Below, in pieces: positions 42,973 to 51,842 of a stretch of DNA of 64,000 nt. The position numbers and the translations under genes are program-made. Each line of letters begins with the position of its first letter. The stretch's first letter is position 1. The notes below the pieces were generated by a model that was not told the origin of the DNA, made no database searches, and saw nothing but the letters and a program-made list of their open reading frames with translations. This DNA comes from Pseudomonas sp. Root71 (GTDB lineage: Bacteria > Pseudomonadota > Gammaproteobacteria > Pseudomonadales > Pseudomonadaceae), in the NCBI RefSeq assembly GCF_001429045.1, contig NZ_LMHY01000026.1, positions 340,573 through 404,572 on the forward strand, written 5' to 3'.

Positions 42973-44166
42973 ATGACTGCCCCCTTGAGTGCGATCAAAG
43001 TGATCGAGATCGGCACGCTGATCGCCGCGCCGTTTGCGGCGCGCATGCTGGCCGAGTTCGGCGCCGAGGTGATCAAGATCGAAGCCATGGGCCAGGGCGA
43101 TCCCCTGCGCAAATGGCGCAAGCTGCATGAAGGCACCTCGCTGTGGTGGTACCTGCAATCGCGCAACAAGAAGTCCCTGGCGCTGAACCTCAAATCCCCC
43201 GAAGGCATCGAACTGGTCAAGCAACTGGCGACCAGCGCCGATGTGCTGATCGAAAACCTGCGTCCTGGCGCCCTGGAGAAACTCGGCCTGGGTTGGGACG
43301 TGTTGCACGCGCTCAATCCCAACCTCACACTGGTGCGGATCTCCGGTTACGGCCAGACCGGCCCGTACCGCGATCGTCCCGGTTTCGGTGCCATAGGCGA
43401 AGCCATGGGCGGGATTCGCTACACCACCGGTACCCCCGGTTCGCCGCCAGCGCGGGTTGGCGTGAGCCTTGGCGATTCCCTGGCGTCGCTGCACGCGGTG
43501 ATCGGTGCGCTGATGTCGCTGCTAAGGGTCAAGACCGGGCAGGGCGGCGGGCAGATCGTCGATGTGTCCCTGGCCGAAAGCGTGTTCAACGTCATGGAAA
43601 GCCTGGTGCCGGAATACGACATGCTGGGCCATGTGCGCGAACGCAGCGGCGGCGCCTTGCCGGGCATCGCACCCTCCAACACCTACCTGACGGCCGACGG
43701 CGCCTACGTGGTGATTGCCGGCAACAGCGATCCGATTTACAAGCGCCTGATGCAAACCATCGGCCGCCCCGATCTGGCCGATGCGCCGGAATTCGCCCAC
43801 AACGACGGGCGTGCAGCCAAGAGCAATCTGCTCGACGCCGCCATTACCCACTGGACCAGCAGCCTGCCCATCGACGAGGTGCTGACCGCCCTTGAAGCCG
43901 CCGAGGTCCCGGCCGGCCGCATCTACTCGGTGGCCGACATCGTCGCCGATCCGCACTATCAGGCGCGGGACATGCTGCTCAATGCCGAGCTGCCCGGTGG
44001 CGCCACGGTGAAGATGCCGGGCATCGTGCCGAAACTCTCCGAAACCCCCGGCGGCGTGAATTGGTCCGGTCCCGGTTTGGGTCAGCACACCGACGGCATC
44101 CTCGCGCAATTGGGCCTGACCGCGATGGACATCGAACGCCTGAAAGTCGAAGGAGTGGTGCAATGA
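42973..44166 (+). CDS. Family III (CaiB/BaiF) CoA-transferase
   Basis: The product (397 aa) has the family III opening (LSAIKVIEIGTLIAAPFAARMLAEFGAEVIKIEAMGQGDPLR), NKKSLALNLKSPEG, and the region VDVSLAESVFNVMESL that holds the catalytic aspartate near residue 198. It moves CoA between carboxylates, here probably from succinyl-CoA to a branched dicarboxylic acid. The stop overlaps the start of the lyase gene (ATGA), so activation and cleavage are coupled. Confidence 0.9.
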   Translation: MTAPLSAIKVIEIGTLIAAPFAARMLAEFGAEVIKIEAMGQGDPLRKWRKLHEGTSLWWYLQSRNKKSLALNLKSPEGIELVKQLATSADVLIENLRPGALEKLGLGWDVLHALNPNLTLVRISGYGQTGPYRDRPGFGAIGEAMGGIRYTTGTPGSPPARVGVSLGDSLASLHAVIGALMSLLRVKTGQGGGQIVDVSLAESVFNVMESLVPEYDMLGHVRERSGGALPGIAPSNTYLTADGAYVVIAGNSDPIYKRLMQTIGRPDLADAPEFAHNDGRAAKSNLLDAAITHWTSSLPIDEVLTALEAAEVPAGRIYSVADIVADPHYQARDMLLNAELPGGATVKMPGIVPKLSETPGGVNWSGPGLGQHTDGILAQLGLTAMDIERLKVEGVVQ

Positions 44167-45089
44167 TCAGCGATTATTCCGACAGACTGATCGTGCAGGA
44201 AGTGTCCCCGCGCGACGGATTGCAAATCGAGCCGACCTGGGTTGAAACCGACGACAAGATTGCCCTGATCGATCAACTGTCGCAGGCCGGATTCAGCCGC
44301 ATCGAAGCCGGTTCGTTCGTGTCGCCCAAGGCCATTGCGGCGCTGCGCGATGGCGAACTGGTGTTCAAGGGCATCGCCCGGCAACCGGGGGTGATCTACG
44401 TCGCGTTGATCCCCAACCTGAAGGGCGCGCAACGGGCGCTGGCGTGCCGTGCCGATGAGCTGAACCTGGTGATGTCCGCCAGCCAGACCCACAACCTGGC
44501 GAACATGCGCATGCGCTGTGAAGATTCGTTGGCCGCGTTCGGCGAGATTGTGCAATTCGTTGGCGACAGTCCTGTGCGACTCAACGCCAGCATCGCCACC
44601 ACCTTCGGCTGCCCGTTCGAGGGCAAGATCGATGAGGACCGCGTACTGCAAATCGTCGAGGCCTATCAGGAACTCGGCATCCAGGGCATCACCCTGGCCG
44701 ACACCACCGGCATGGCCAATCCGCGTCAGGTCGACCGCTTGGTGCGGCGAGTGTTGCAGCGTGCATCGCCAGTGGACCTGACCCTGCATTTTCACAATAC
44801 CCGCGGCCTTGGGCTGTGCAACGTGCTGGCTGCCTATGAGGCCGGTGCCCGACGCTTCGACGCGGCTCTCGGTGGCCTAGGCGGCTGCCCGTTTGCGCCG
44901 GGGGCATCGGGAAACATCTGCACCGAGGATCTGGTGAACCTGTGCGATGAAGTCGGTATTCATACCGGCATCGATTTGCCGCTGCTGCTGAAACTGTCCC
45001 GGGGACTGCCGGCACTGCTGGGTCATGAAGTACCGGGGCAACTGGCCAAGGCCGGGCGCAATTGCGATTTGCACCCGATCCCCACCTGA
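44163..45089 (+). CDS. Hydroxymethylglutaryl-CoA lyase-family enzyme
   Basis: This HMGL-type aldol lyase (308 aa) contains SPRDGLQ near residue 15 (catalytic Arg, metal-binding Asp), LHFHNTRGLG near residue 207 (metal-binding histidines) and the signature GGLGGCPFAPGASGN near residue 237 with the reactive Cys. It would split HMG-CoA or a close analogue to acetyl-CoA and a keto acid. The leucine pathway genes that usually accompany liuE are absent, so a free acid activated by the neighbouring transferase is the likelier substrate. Confidence 0.88.
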   Translation: MISDYSDRLIVQEVSPRDGLQIEPTWVETDDKIALIDQLSQAGFSRIEAGSFVSPKAIAALRDGELVFKGIARQPGVIYVALIPNLKGAQRALACRADELNLVMSASQTHNLANMRMRCEDSLAAFGEIVQFVGDSPVRLNASIATTFGCPFEGKIDEDRVLQIVEAYQELGIQGITLADTTGMANPRQVDRLVRRVLQRASPVDLTLHFHNTRGLGLCNVLAAYEAGARRFDAALGGLGGCPFAPGASGNICTEDLVNLCDEVGIHTGIDLPLLLKLSRGLPALLGHEVPGQLAKAGRNCDLHPIPT

Positions 45090-45101
45090 CACCGCAGAGC
45101 C

Positions 45102-45194
45102 CCTGTGGGAGCGAGCTTGCTCGCGATGACTGAGTCACAGTCAACATCAATGTTGGCTGACCCGACGCAATCGCGAGCAAGCTCGCTCCCACAG
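45102..45194. repeat. REP doublet, family A
   Basis: CCCTGTGGGAGCGAGCTTGC and its inverse, with about 45 bases between, separate the lyase gene from its transporter gene. Confidence 0.92.
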
Positions 45195-45227
45195 TAAAAG
45201 CACTACCGCTGAGATACTCAACCAGAC

Positions 45228-45238
45228 AACAAAAACAA
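45228..45238 (+). promoter_or_regulatory. Candidate Crc/Hfq A-rich target
   Basis: AACAAAAACAA matches the AAnAAnAA pattern. It lies about 37 bases before the transporter start. Confidence 0.4.
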
Positions 45239-45274
45239 TCGGACACCCACGGGAAGTCCGCCTGGAGAACTGCA

Positions 45275-46606
45275 ATGAGCCTTAAAGCACTGGAGGCCGG
45301 CGCAAACACGGCCGTTAGCCACGACGAAGAAAAAGCCCTGGTCAGCAAAGTCGCCTGGCGCCTGATGCCGCTGATCATGGTCTGCTACCTGTTCGCCTTT
45401 TTCGACCGCATCAACATCAGCTTCGCCAAGTTTCAACTGCAGGCCGACCTGAGTCTGAGCGACACCGCTTACGGCCTCGGTGCCGGGTTGTTTGTGGTCG
45501 GTTATGTAATTTTCGAAGTGCCCAGCAACATGATGCTGTACAAGGTCGGCGCCCGGCGCTGGATCGCCCGGATCATGATGTCCTGGGGCCTGGCCACGGC
45601 GCTGATGGTGTTCGTCAACAGCGAATGGCAGTTCTACGTGCTGCGCTTCGTGATCGGCGCGATGGAGGCCGGTTTTGCCCCGGGCGTGCTGTATTACCTG
45701 ACGTTGTGGTTCCCGCAGCACTATCGCGGGCGCATCACCTCGATGCTGTTCCTGGCGTCGGCGTTCGCCGGCCTGGTGGGCGCGCCGTTCTCGGGCCTGG
45801 TGCTGCAACACCTCGACGGCGTGCTGCAAATGCGTGGCTGGCACTGGTTGTTCCTGCTCGGTGGCGTGCCGTGTATCGGCCTCGGTTTGCTGGTGCTGAC
45901 CCTGCTCAAGGATCGCATCGAAGATGCCCATTGGCTGACTTCATCGGAGAAGACCCTGCTGGCCAGCCGCATCGCCCGGCATGAGCCGCACAAGAGCGGT
46001 GGATCGCTGCTCGCAGCGCTGCGGATTCCGGGTTTCCTGACCTTGGGCCTGATCTATTTCCTGATTCAGGTGGCGTCCTACGGCTTGAATTTCTGGGCGC
46101 CGCAACTGATCCGCAGCGCCGGTACCGAGAGCCCGGTGATGATCGGTTTGCTGACGGCCATCCCATACATCTGTGGTGCCATCAGCATGGTGGTGATCGG
46201 ACGCCTGTCCGATGCTACTGGCGAGCGACGCAAGTTTGTCGCCGGTCTAGTGGCGGTCGGTGCGATCGGGTTCTTCTGCGCGGGAATCTTCGCCAACCAC
46301 ACGACTTTCCTGATTGTCGCGCTGGGCCTGCTGGGTGCCGGGATCATCGCCTCCATCCCGAGCTTCTGGACCCTGCCGCCGAAACTGCTGGCCGGTGCCG
46401 GTGCGGGCGCTGCGGGCGGGATCGCGGTGATCAACACCCTGGGCCAGTTCGGCGGCATCGTCAGCCCGGTGATGGTCGGCCGGATCAAGGACCTGACCGG
46501 CAGCACCACACCGGCGCTGTATGTCATTGGTGTCTGTGCGTTGATCGCGGTGGCGCTGTTGCTGTGGGGGCTGCCGCAGAAGTTGCGCACACTCGACAAG
46601 TTTTAA
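45275..46606 (+). CDS. MFS transporter, anion:cation symporter type
   Basis: A 12-helix importer of the ACS family (443 aa). The marks are WRLMPLIMVCYLFAFFDRINISFAKFQL, DTAYGLGAGLFVVGYVIFEVPSNMMLYKVGARRWIARIMMSWG and RFVIGAMEAGFAPGVLYYLTLWFP. Family members carry tartrate, glucarate, phthalate and similar organic anions. Placed behind the CoA-transferase and HMG-CoA-lyase genes, it probably imports the acid they break down. The stop lies inside the next REP element. Confidence 0.9.
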   Translation: MSLKALEAGANTAVSHDEEKALVSKVAWRLMPLIMVCYLFAFFDRINISFAKFQLQADLSLSDTAYGLGAGLFVVGYVIFEVPSNMMLYKVGARRWIARIMMSWGLATALMVFVNSEWQFYVLRFVIGAMEAGFAPGVLYYLTLWFPQHYRGRITSMLFLASAFAGLVGAPFSGLVLQHLDGVLQMRGWHWLFLLGGVPCIGLGLLVLTLLKDRIEDAHWLTSSEKTLLASRIARHEPHKSGGSLLAALRIPGFLTLGLIYFLIQVASYGLNFWAPQLIRSAGTESPVMIGLLTAIPYICGAISMVVIGRLSDATGERRKFVAGLVAVGAIGFFCAGIFANHTTFLIVALGLLGAGIIASIPSFWTLPPKLLAGAGAGAAGGIAVINTLGQFGGIVSPVMVGRIKDLTGSTTPALYVIGVCALIAVALLLWGLPQKLRTLDKF

Positions 46607-46680
46607 AAGATCGCAGCCTTCGGCAGCTCCTGCTCGGACCACGCATCCCCGTAGGAACTGCCGGAGGCTGCGATCTTTTG
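46605..46680. repeat. REP doublet, family B, between convergent genes
   Basis: AAAGATCGCAGCCTTCGGCA and an imperfect inverse (TAGGAACTGCCGGAGGCTGC, then GATCTTTTGA) flank a short spacer. The arms have diverged more than in the other copies. Confidence 0.85.
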
Positions 46681-46684
46681 ACCT

Positions 46685-47173
46685 TCAAGAAGTCGCTGTC
46701 ATCGCTTTTTGCGCCGCGTCACTGAACTGAATCAACACCACCCCGGCCATCAACAGCACCACCCCAACCACCTTTGGCAAAGTGACCTGTCGCTCCACCA
46801 ACCCAAACCAGCCGTAGTGATCCAGCAACAGCGACGCCACGACTTGCCCCGCCAGCGCCAATGCCATGAACCCCGCGGCACCCAGCTTGGGCAGCAGTAC
46901 CAATGCCAGGGAAATAAAGATCACCCCAAAAGCGCCACCGGCCCACATCCAGAGCGGAGCCTTGCTGATGAATGCCAGTGACGGCAATGGCAAGCGCATC
47001 GCAACGATGATCGGCAGCAGCACGATAACGCTCACCAACAGCGAAGCGAGCGTCGCCCACAACGGATGGCCCAACCCGCGTCCGAGGTTGACGTTGATCG
47101 CGCTCTGAAACGGCACCACCGCCCCGGCGATCATCGCCAGCCCTATCAGGCCGGCCCAATGCAACGTACTCAT
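46685..47173 (-). CDS. DMT-superfamily small transporter (DUF606/YdcZ-like)
   Basis: This protein of 162 aa has about five membrane helices and opens MSTLHWAGLIGLAMIAGAVVPFQSAINVNLGRGLGHPLWATLASLLVS, the pattern of the YdcZ half-size drug/metabolite transporters. It probably works as a dimer. The substrate is unknown. It is divergent from a LysR gene 77 bases away, which probably controls it. Confidence 0.85.
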   Translation of the reverse strand: MSTLHWAGLIGLAMIAGAVVPFQSAINVNLGRGLGHPLWATLASLLVSVIVLLPIIVAMRLPLPSLAFISKAPLWMWAGGAFGVIFISLALVLLPKLGAAGFMALALAGQVVASLLLDHYGWFGLVERQVTLPKVVGVVLLMAGVVLIQFSDAAQKAMTATS

Positions 47174-47250
47174 GATCGATCTCCAACAGGTTTTGCTGGA
47201 CTCTAGGGTATTCGTCGCGCAGATTTAAATTCCGTTTTGTTATCCAGAAC

Positions 47251-48186
47251 ATGCAGCAAATGAATGATCTACGACGCATCGACCTCAATTTGCTGGTGAT
47301 CCTCGACGCTTTGCTCAGCGAGCAGCACGTGACCCGGGCGGCCGAGCGTCTGCATTTGAGCCAGCCAGCAGTCAGCCATGCGCTGGCGCGCTTGCGTGAC
47401 CTGCTCGGCGATCCGCTGCTGGTTCGCGCCGGTGCCGGCCTTGTACCGACTGCGCGAGCGCTGGAGCTGGTGGCACCGCTGGCCGAAGCCTTGGCCCAGG
47501 TGCAAGCGCTGCTGGCGCCGAACGCCTTCGATCCCGCGACCACCCGGCGGACCTTCCGCCTGGCGATGTCCGACTACGGCGCCGCCATTGTCTTGCCGGG
47601 ACTGATCCGAACCTTGCGCCGCGAAGCGCCGGGCATCGACCTGCAAATCAGCCATGGCAGCCGCGAAAGCATGCTCGAAGGCGTGCTCAATGGTGACATT
47701 GATGTCGCCGCCGGGGTTTTCCCGGAAATGCCCAACGAATTGCGCAGCACCCCACTCTTCGAAGAGCACTACGCCTGCCTGGTGGACCGCAATAGCTTGC
47801 CCGCCGACGGTGGTCTCGACCTGCCCACCTACCTGGCTCGGCCCCATGTACTGCTGGAAATGCGCGGCAGCGGCACCCCGGAGATCGAACGCGCGCTGAC
47901 CGCCTTGCGCGAACGCCGGCGTGTCGCCATCAGCCTGCCGCACTGGAACGTCGCCCCGCAGCTCATTAGCGGCACCGACCTGATCCTCACCGTCGCGTCG
48001 CGCGGCTTGCGCGATATTGGTGAGCCTTCATTGGTTGTCGTGCCGCCGCCGTTTCACATTCCGTCGTTCACCTTTGTGTTGGCGTGGCATAAACGGCGGG
48101 GTGGGGATCAGGCATTGAACTGGTTGAATGAGCGAGTCGTGCAGGGGGCCACCGCTGAAGAATTTCTGTCGCGATCAGGCAGCTGA
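47251..48186 (+). CDS. LysR-family regulator, NodD/NahR-like
   Basis: This regulator (311 aa) opens DLRRIDLNLLVILDALLSEQHVTRAAERLHLSQPAVSHALARLRDLLGDPLLVRAGAGLVPTARA, the long conserved N terminus of the NodD/NahR/SyrM branch. The effector domain follows from about residue 95. I give the first ATG; a second in-frame ATG is three codons later. It is divergent from the YdcZ-like transporter gene, its likely target. Confidence 0.9.
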   Translation: MQQMNDLRRIDLNLLVILDALLSEQHVTRAAERLHLSQPAVSHALARLRDLLGDPLLVRAGAGLVPTARALELVAPLAEALAQVQALLAPNAFDPATTRRTFRLAMSDYGAAIVLPGLIRTLRREAPGIDLQISHGSRESMLEGVLNGDIDVAAGVFPEMPNELRSTPLFEEHYACLVDRNSLPADGGLDLPTYLARPHVLLEMRGSGTPEIERALTALRERRRVAISLPHWNVAPQLISGTDLILTVASRGLRDIGEPSLVVVPPPFHIPSFTFVLAWHKRRGGDQALNWLNERVVQGATAEEFLSRSGS

Positions 48187-48245
48187 CAGTTGAAGACCTG
48201 ATATAGACTGGTGGCCATTCACCATGCCGTTCATAAGGACTTTCC

Positions 48246-48884
48246 ATGACCCCATCGTTGCTAATGGCCGTGCTTGCCTCGGGTTTTATCTACGGCATCA
48301 CCCCGGGGCCGGGTGTGCTGGCAGTGTTCGGCATAGGCGCGGCCCATGGACGACGGGCCGGGGCGGGGTTTCTGTGCGGGCATTTGCTCGGCGATGTGGT
48401 GTGGTGCAGCACGGCGCTGATCGCGATTGTCGGTGCGCGGGAGATCGGCAGTACCGCGTTCGACGTGCTCGGAGTGCTCAGTGGCCTGTACCTGTTCTGG
48501 CTCGGCTGGCGTGCGGTGCGCGCCCGACGCAGCAGCGCGGATGCGCCACAGGGCCCGGCGCGACAGCCGTTCTGGCACGGCATTGTGTTTGGCTTGACCA
48601 ACCCCAAGGCCTATCCGGTGGCGGTGGCAACGTTCACGGCATTGCTGTCGAGCCGCGCGGAACTGCTCAACTGGTCAATGCTGCCGGGGCTGATCGCACT
48701 GAGTTTCGTCGGCGGGTTGCTCGCCTACGCCATTCTCATTGGCGTTGTCGGTGCGCGGCGGGTGCGCAGCCTGTACCAGCGTCATGAATTGGCAATCACC
48801 CGGTTGTGCGGGGTGATGTTCATCGGTTTTGCCATCAACGCGTTGGTACATGCGTTGCCGGGGCTGATGCCGAACAAGGCTTGA
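48246..48884 (+). CDS. LysE-family amino-acid exporter
   Basis: This six-helix exporter (212 aa) has the RhtB/LysE marks YGITPGPGVLAVFGIGAAHGRRAGAGFLCGHLLGD near the N terminus and FGLTNPKAYPVAVATFTALL near residue 120. Members export amino acids or homoserine-lactone-like compounds. AAGGAC before the ATG supports the start. It follows the LysR gene by 59 bases and may be a second target of that regulator. Confidence 0.9.
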   Translation: MTPSLLMAVLASGFIYGITPGPGVLAVFGIGAAHGRRAGAGFLCGHLLGDVVWCSTALIAIVGAREIGSTAFDVLGVLSGLYLFWLGWRAVRARRSSADAPQGPARQPFWHGIVFGLTNPKAYPVAVATFTALLSSRAELLNWSMLPGLIALSFVGGLLAYAILIGVVGARRVRSLYQRHELAITRLCGVMFIGFAINALVHALPGLMPNKA

Positions 48885-48963
48885 ACGAGATCACAAGGAT
48901 GCAAGACTGACAGGGCAGGGATGATTGATGAGCGCTGTATTATCGGGACACCCACGCTGAACC

Positions 48964-50310
48964 ATGGAAAACCGGAATTCCGCGCCGCTGGCGAGTTATA
49001 TCGATCTGTTACTGGATGCCGTCTGTGCGGTGGATAAACAGGGCCGCTTCGTTTTTGTCAGCGCGGCGTGCGAGCGTATTTTCGGCTACAGCGCCGATGA
49101 GATGATCGGCGAGGCGATGATCGACATGGTGCACCCGGGCGACCGCCAGCGCACCCTCGACGCCGCCCGGGAAATCATGGACGGCGAGCCCAAGCTCAAC
49201 TTTGAAAACCGCTACCTGCGCAAAGATGGCAGCGTGGTGCACATCCTCTGGTCGGCACGCTGGTCCGAGGACGATCAGTTGCGCATCGCGGTGGCACGCG
49301 ACATCACCGAACGCAAGCAGGCCGAATCCCGGCAGGCAGCGTTGTATGCGATTTCCGAGGCTGCCCATGCGGCAGAGGATCTGCTGGCGTTGTTCAAACG
49401 CATCCACCTGATCATCGGCGAATGGTTGCCTGCACTGAATTTTTCCGTGGCGCTGTACGACGAACACTGCGCGCAGCTGAATTTCCCTTATCACGTCGAT
49501 GACCACGAGCCTCAGCCCGAACAGCCCGGAACCATGACCGGGCGTCTGTGTGCCGAGGTAATCCGCACGGGGTTGCCGATCCTGTTGACCCCGGATCAGT
49601 ACCCACCTCCCGCCGGCTTCGAAATGCTGCAGGACGAACAGAGCGCACCCTGTTGGTTGGGTGTGCCGCTGAATTCGCAAAACGGCACCATCGGCGCGCT
49701 GATCGTCAAAAGCATTCCGGGCGGCGAGCGCTACACCGAGCAAGACAAGGAACTGCTGCAATACGTCTGCGCCCAGGTCGCGACCGCCATCGAGCGCAAG
49801 CAATTGCACGCCCGCCTGCAACACATGGCCCAGTACGACCAATTGACCCAGTTACCCAACCGCGAGCTGCTGCGCGACCGGCTCAAGGTATCAATGCAAG
49901 CGGCCCGGGAGGACGGCGGGCGCATGGCGCTGTTGTACGTCGACCTCGACCGCTTCAAGCAAGTCAACGACACCCATGGCCACGCGGTCGGCGACATGTT
50001 GCTGCAAGCGGTGGCCAACCGGCTCAAGGGCTGCGTGCGGGAAACCGACACCGTGGCCCGCATCGGCGGTGATGAATTCGTGGTGTTGTTGCACAGCATT
50101 CACGCGGCGGACGATACCGATATCGTGGTTGAAAAAGTCCGTCAGGTCCTGGCCCAGCCCCTGCGACTGGACGGGCATAGCCTGAACATCCAGCCAAGTA
50201 TCGGCGTCGCCCGATACCCCGATCACGGCACCGAAGAGAAGCAATTGTTCCGGCATGCCGACGAGGCGATGTACTGCGCCAAACGCGAGCATCACCTGCG
50301 ACTCGTCTGA
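48964..50310 (+). CDS. PAS-GAF-GGDEF diguanylate cyclase
   Basis: This cytoplasmic protein (448 aa) has a PAS domain (about residues 10-118, FVFVSAACERIFGYSADEMIGE), a GAF domain (about 135-280) and a GGDEF domain (about 285-445). The active loop GGDEF is intact at 368-372 and the inhibitory I-site RETD at 359-362 is five residues before it, so it should make cyclic di-GMP and be product-inhibited. There are no membrane helices; the signal is therefore internal. It stands alone on the + strand. Confidence 0.93.
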   Translation: MENRNSAPLASYIDLLLDAVCAVDKQGRFVFVSAACERIFGYSADEMIGEAMIDMVHPGDRQRTLDAAREIMDGEPKLNFENRYLRKDGSVVHILWSARWSEDDQLRIAVARDITERKQAESRQAALYAISEAAHAAEDLLALFKRIHLIIGEWLPALNFSVALYDEHCAQLNFPYHVDDHEPQPEQPGTMTGRLCAEVIRTGLPILLTPDQYPPPAGFEMLQDEQSAPCWLGVPLNSQNGTIGALIVKSIPGGERYTEQDKELLQYVCAQVATAIERKQLHARLQHMAQYDQLTQLPNRELLRDRLKVSMQAAREDGGRMALLYVDLDRFKQVNDTHGHAVGDMLLQAVANRLKGCVRETDTVARIGGDEFVVLLHSIHAADDTDIVVEKVRQVLAQPLRLDGHSLNIQPSIGVARYPDHGTEEKQLFRHADEAMYCAKREHHLRLV

Positions 50311-50428
50311 AAACCCGGGCACCGTTCGTCGTGGCATCCACGTAATTTTCTAAACCTTTTGGAGCGCGCAAATTCAGATTCTATGCGGGCGCAAGCTCGC
50401 CGCGACTACTACCAAGAGGAAGAGAATC

Positions 50429-50587
50429 ATGCCTAATTCAAGAAACTCGAACTCGGGGAACTTCGCCAACGATCGAACGAAGGCCTCTGAAGCCGGTCGC
50501 AAGGGAGGGAAAACCACTACCACGACCGTCGATAAAGATCCGACGAAACCCGACATGGGTCGCAAGGGCGGTCAGAAATCCCGCTAA
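50429..50587 (+). CDS. Small KGG-repeat stress protein
   Basis: This 52-residue basic, hydrophilic peptide opens MPNSRNSNSGNFANDRTKAS. It has two KGG motifs with the same context (EAGRKGGK, residues 21-28, and DMGRKGGQK, residues 42-50), the pattern of stress-induced acidophilic repeat/GsiB-like proteins. AGGAAGAG precedes the ATG. Such genes are usually under general stress control in pseudomonads; the DUF4142 gene behind it fits that setting. Confidence 0.82.
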   Translation: MPNSRNSNSGNFANDRTKASEAGRKGGKTTTTTVDKDPTKPDMGRKGGQKSR

Positions 50588-50659
50588 GGGGTTCAGGTGG
50601 TTTTGATTGAGAGGCGGGGGCGAAAGCTCCCGCTTGAATTTGAAGAGGAGGGCGCGACC

Positions 50660-51163
50660 ATGAACCGGATGGCCACCCGATTATGTAGTACCAGTCTTGC
50701 CACGTTACTGGGCCTGTTTGCCAGCGGCGTCTTTGCCCAGTCGACTGCCGAATTCATCGACGAGGCCTCGGCAAAAGGTATCGCCGATATTGAAGCAAGT
50801 CGCCTGGCGCACCAGAAGGCCGAGTCCAAAGAGGTCAAGGACTACACCATTATCGTCATCAACGACCGTACCACCGCGAACCAGCACCTGGCGAAAATCG
50901 CCAAACAACTGGATATACCGGTCGCCCCCCGGGAAGAGATTGTCGAAAAGGCCAAAGCCCTGATGCCACAGGTCATGGACGGGGCGACCTACGACGAGGC
51001 CTATACCGCCAGTCAGGTGAAGACCACCCAGGAAGCCATCGATCAGTTGCAGCAGGAGGCGCAGACCACCGACGTGCCGCAAATCAAGGCATTCGCCGAA
51101 GAAACCCTGCCTAAATTGCAAAATCATCTGCAAATGGCCAAGGCGCTGCAAGCCAAAAGTTGA
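50660..51163 (+). CDS. DUF4142 exported protein
   Basis: This exported helical protein (167 aa) has a signal peptide (LATLLGLFASGVFAQS) and the DUF4142 ferritin-like helical core (AEFIDEASAKGIADIEASRLAHQKAESKEVKDYTIIVINDRTTANQHL, DEAYTASQVKTTQEAIDQL). The function is unknown; members often lie near stress genes. I start at 50660 with GAGGAG upstream. It follows the KGG gene by 72 bases on the same strand. Confidence 0.9.
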   Translation: MNRMATRLCSTSLATLLGLFASGVFAQSTAEFIDEASAKGIADIEASRLAHQKAESKEVKDYTIIVINDRTTANQHLAKIAKQLDIPVAPREEIVEKAKALMPQVMDGATYDEAYTASQVKTTQEAIDQLQQEAQTTDVPQIKAFAEETLPKLQNHLQMAKALQAKS

Positions 51164-51182
51164 GCGCAAGATTTGAACATGA

Positions 51183-51216
51183 ACGGCGCGGGGCTTGAGT
51201 CACGCGCCGTTTTTCT
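51183..51216 (+). terminator. Terminator after the DUF4142 gene
   Basis: ACGGCGCG and CGCGCCGT pair around GGGCTTGAGTCA, followed by TTTTTCTG. Confidence 0.85.
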
Positions 51217-51218
51217 GT

Positions 51219-51629
51219 TCAGCACTGATCCAGATGTGGCTTGGGATTATGCGTTGGGTTTAGGCCATCGAGGTCGAACACCTGGTTCTCGCCCATGGCG
51301 CGGTAGTGCCTGCGCAGCGCCTCCAGTTGCTTGAGGTCCAACGCCTCAAGCCCGAGCATGGCCTTTTGCGCCTCCTTGTTCACCCGCAACAACTCATCGA
51401 CTTTCAAGTGCAGGATGTCGGTGTCGCGGTTCTGCGTGTTCTGGATCAGGAACACCATCAGGAACGTGATGATGGTGGTCGAGGTATTGATGATCAGCTG
51501 CCACGTATCGTTGAAATGAAAAATTGGCCCGCTCAGCCCCCACAGGAAAATCAGGAGCAACGCGCTCATGAACGTCTTGGGGCTACCGGCCCAGAGGGCG
51601 AGTTTCTGCGCGATTTTTGCGAATTTCAT
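51219..51629 (-). CDS. Low-affinity iron permease-like membrane protein
   Basis: This protein of 136 aa matches the PF04120 group: a short N terminus (KFAKIAQKLALWAGSPKTFM), two membrane helices (SALLLIFLWGLSGPIFHF and WQLIINTSTTIITFLMVFLIQNTQNRDT, about residues 19-66) and a soluble helix (DILHLKVDELLRVNKEAQKAMLGLEALD). The name is historical; transport has not been shown for such short bacterial members. I start at 51629 after GGAAC; the upstream codons have no match. Confidence 0.85.
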   Translation of the reverse strand: MKFAKIAQKLALWAGSPKTFMSALLLIFLWGLSGPIFHFNDTWQLIINTSTTIITFLMVFLIQNTQNRDTDILHLKVDELLRVNKEAQKAMLGLEALDLKQLEALRRHYRAMGENQVFDLDGLNPTHNPKPHLDQC

Positions 51630-51842
51630 GACCGAGTTCCTTTTGAGGGGGGCGCCTGATTTTTCAGACAGTGGCGGCGGGATGAAAATTCGGCTGGTGT
51701 TGCAACCCAATGAAGCGTGGAGGTGGGCAAGATCTTAATTTTGGGTGGGAATCTTCCTTTGTGTCGGTTTGTGTCTAGTATCAATGGCAGTCAAATTGCC
51801 AGCATGTGTTCACACGGATCGAAACCGGAAAAGAGGCTACTC

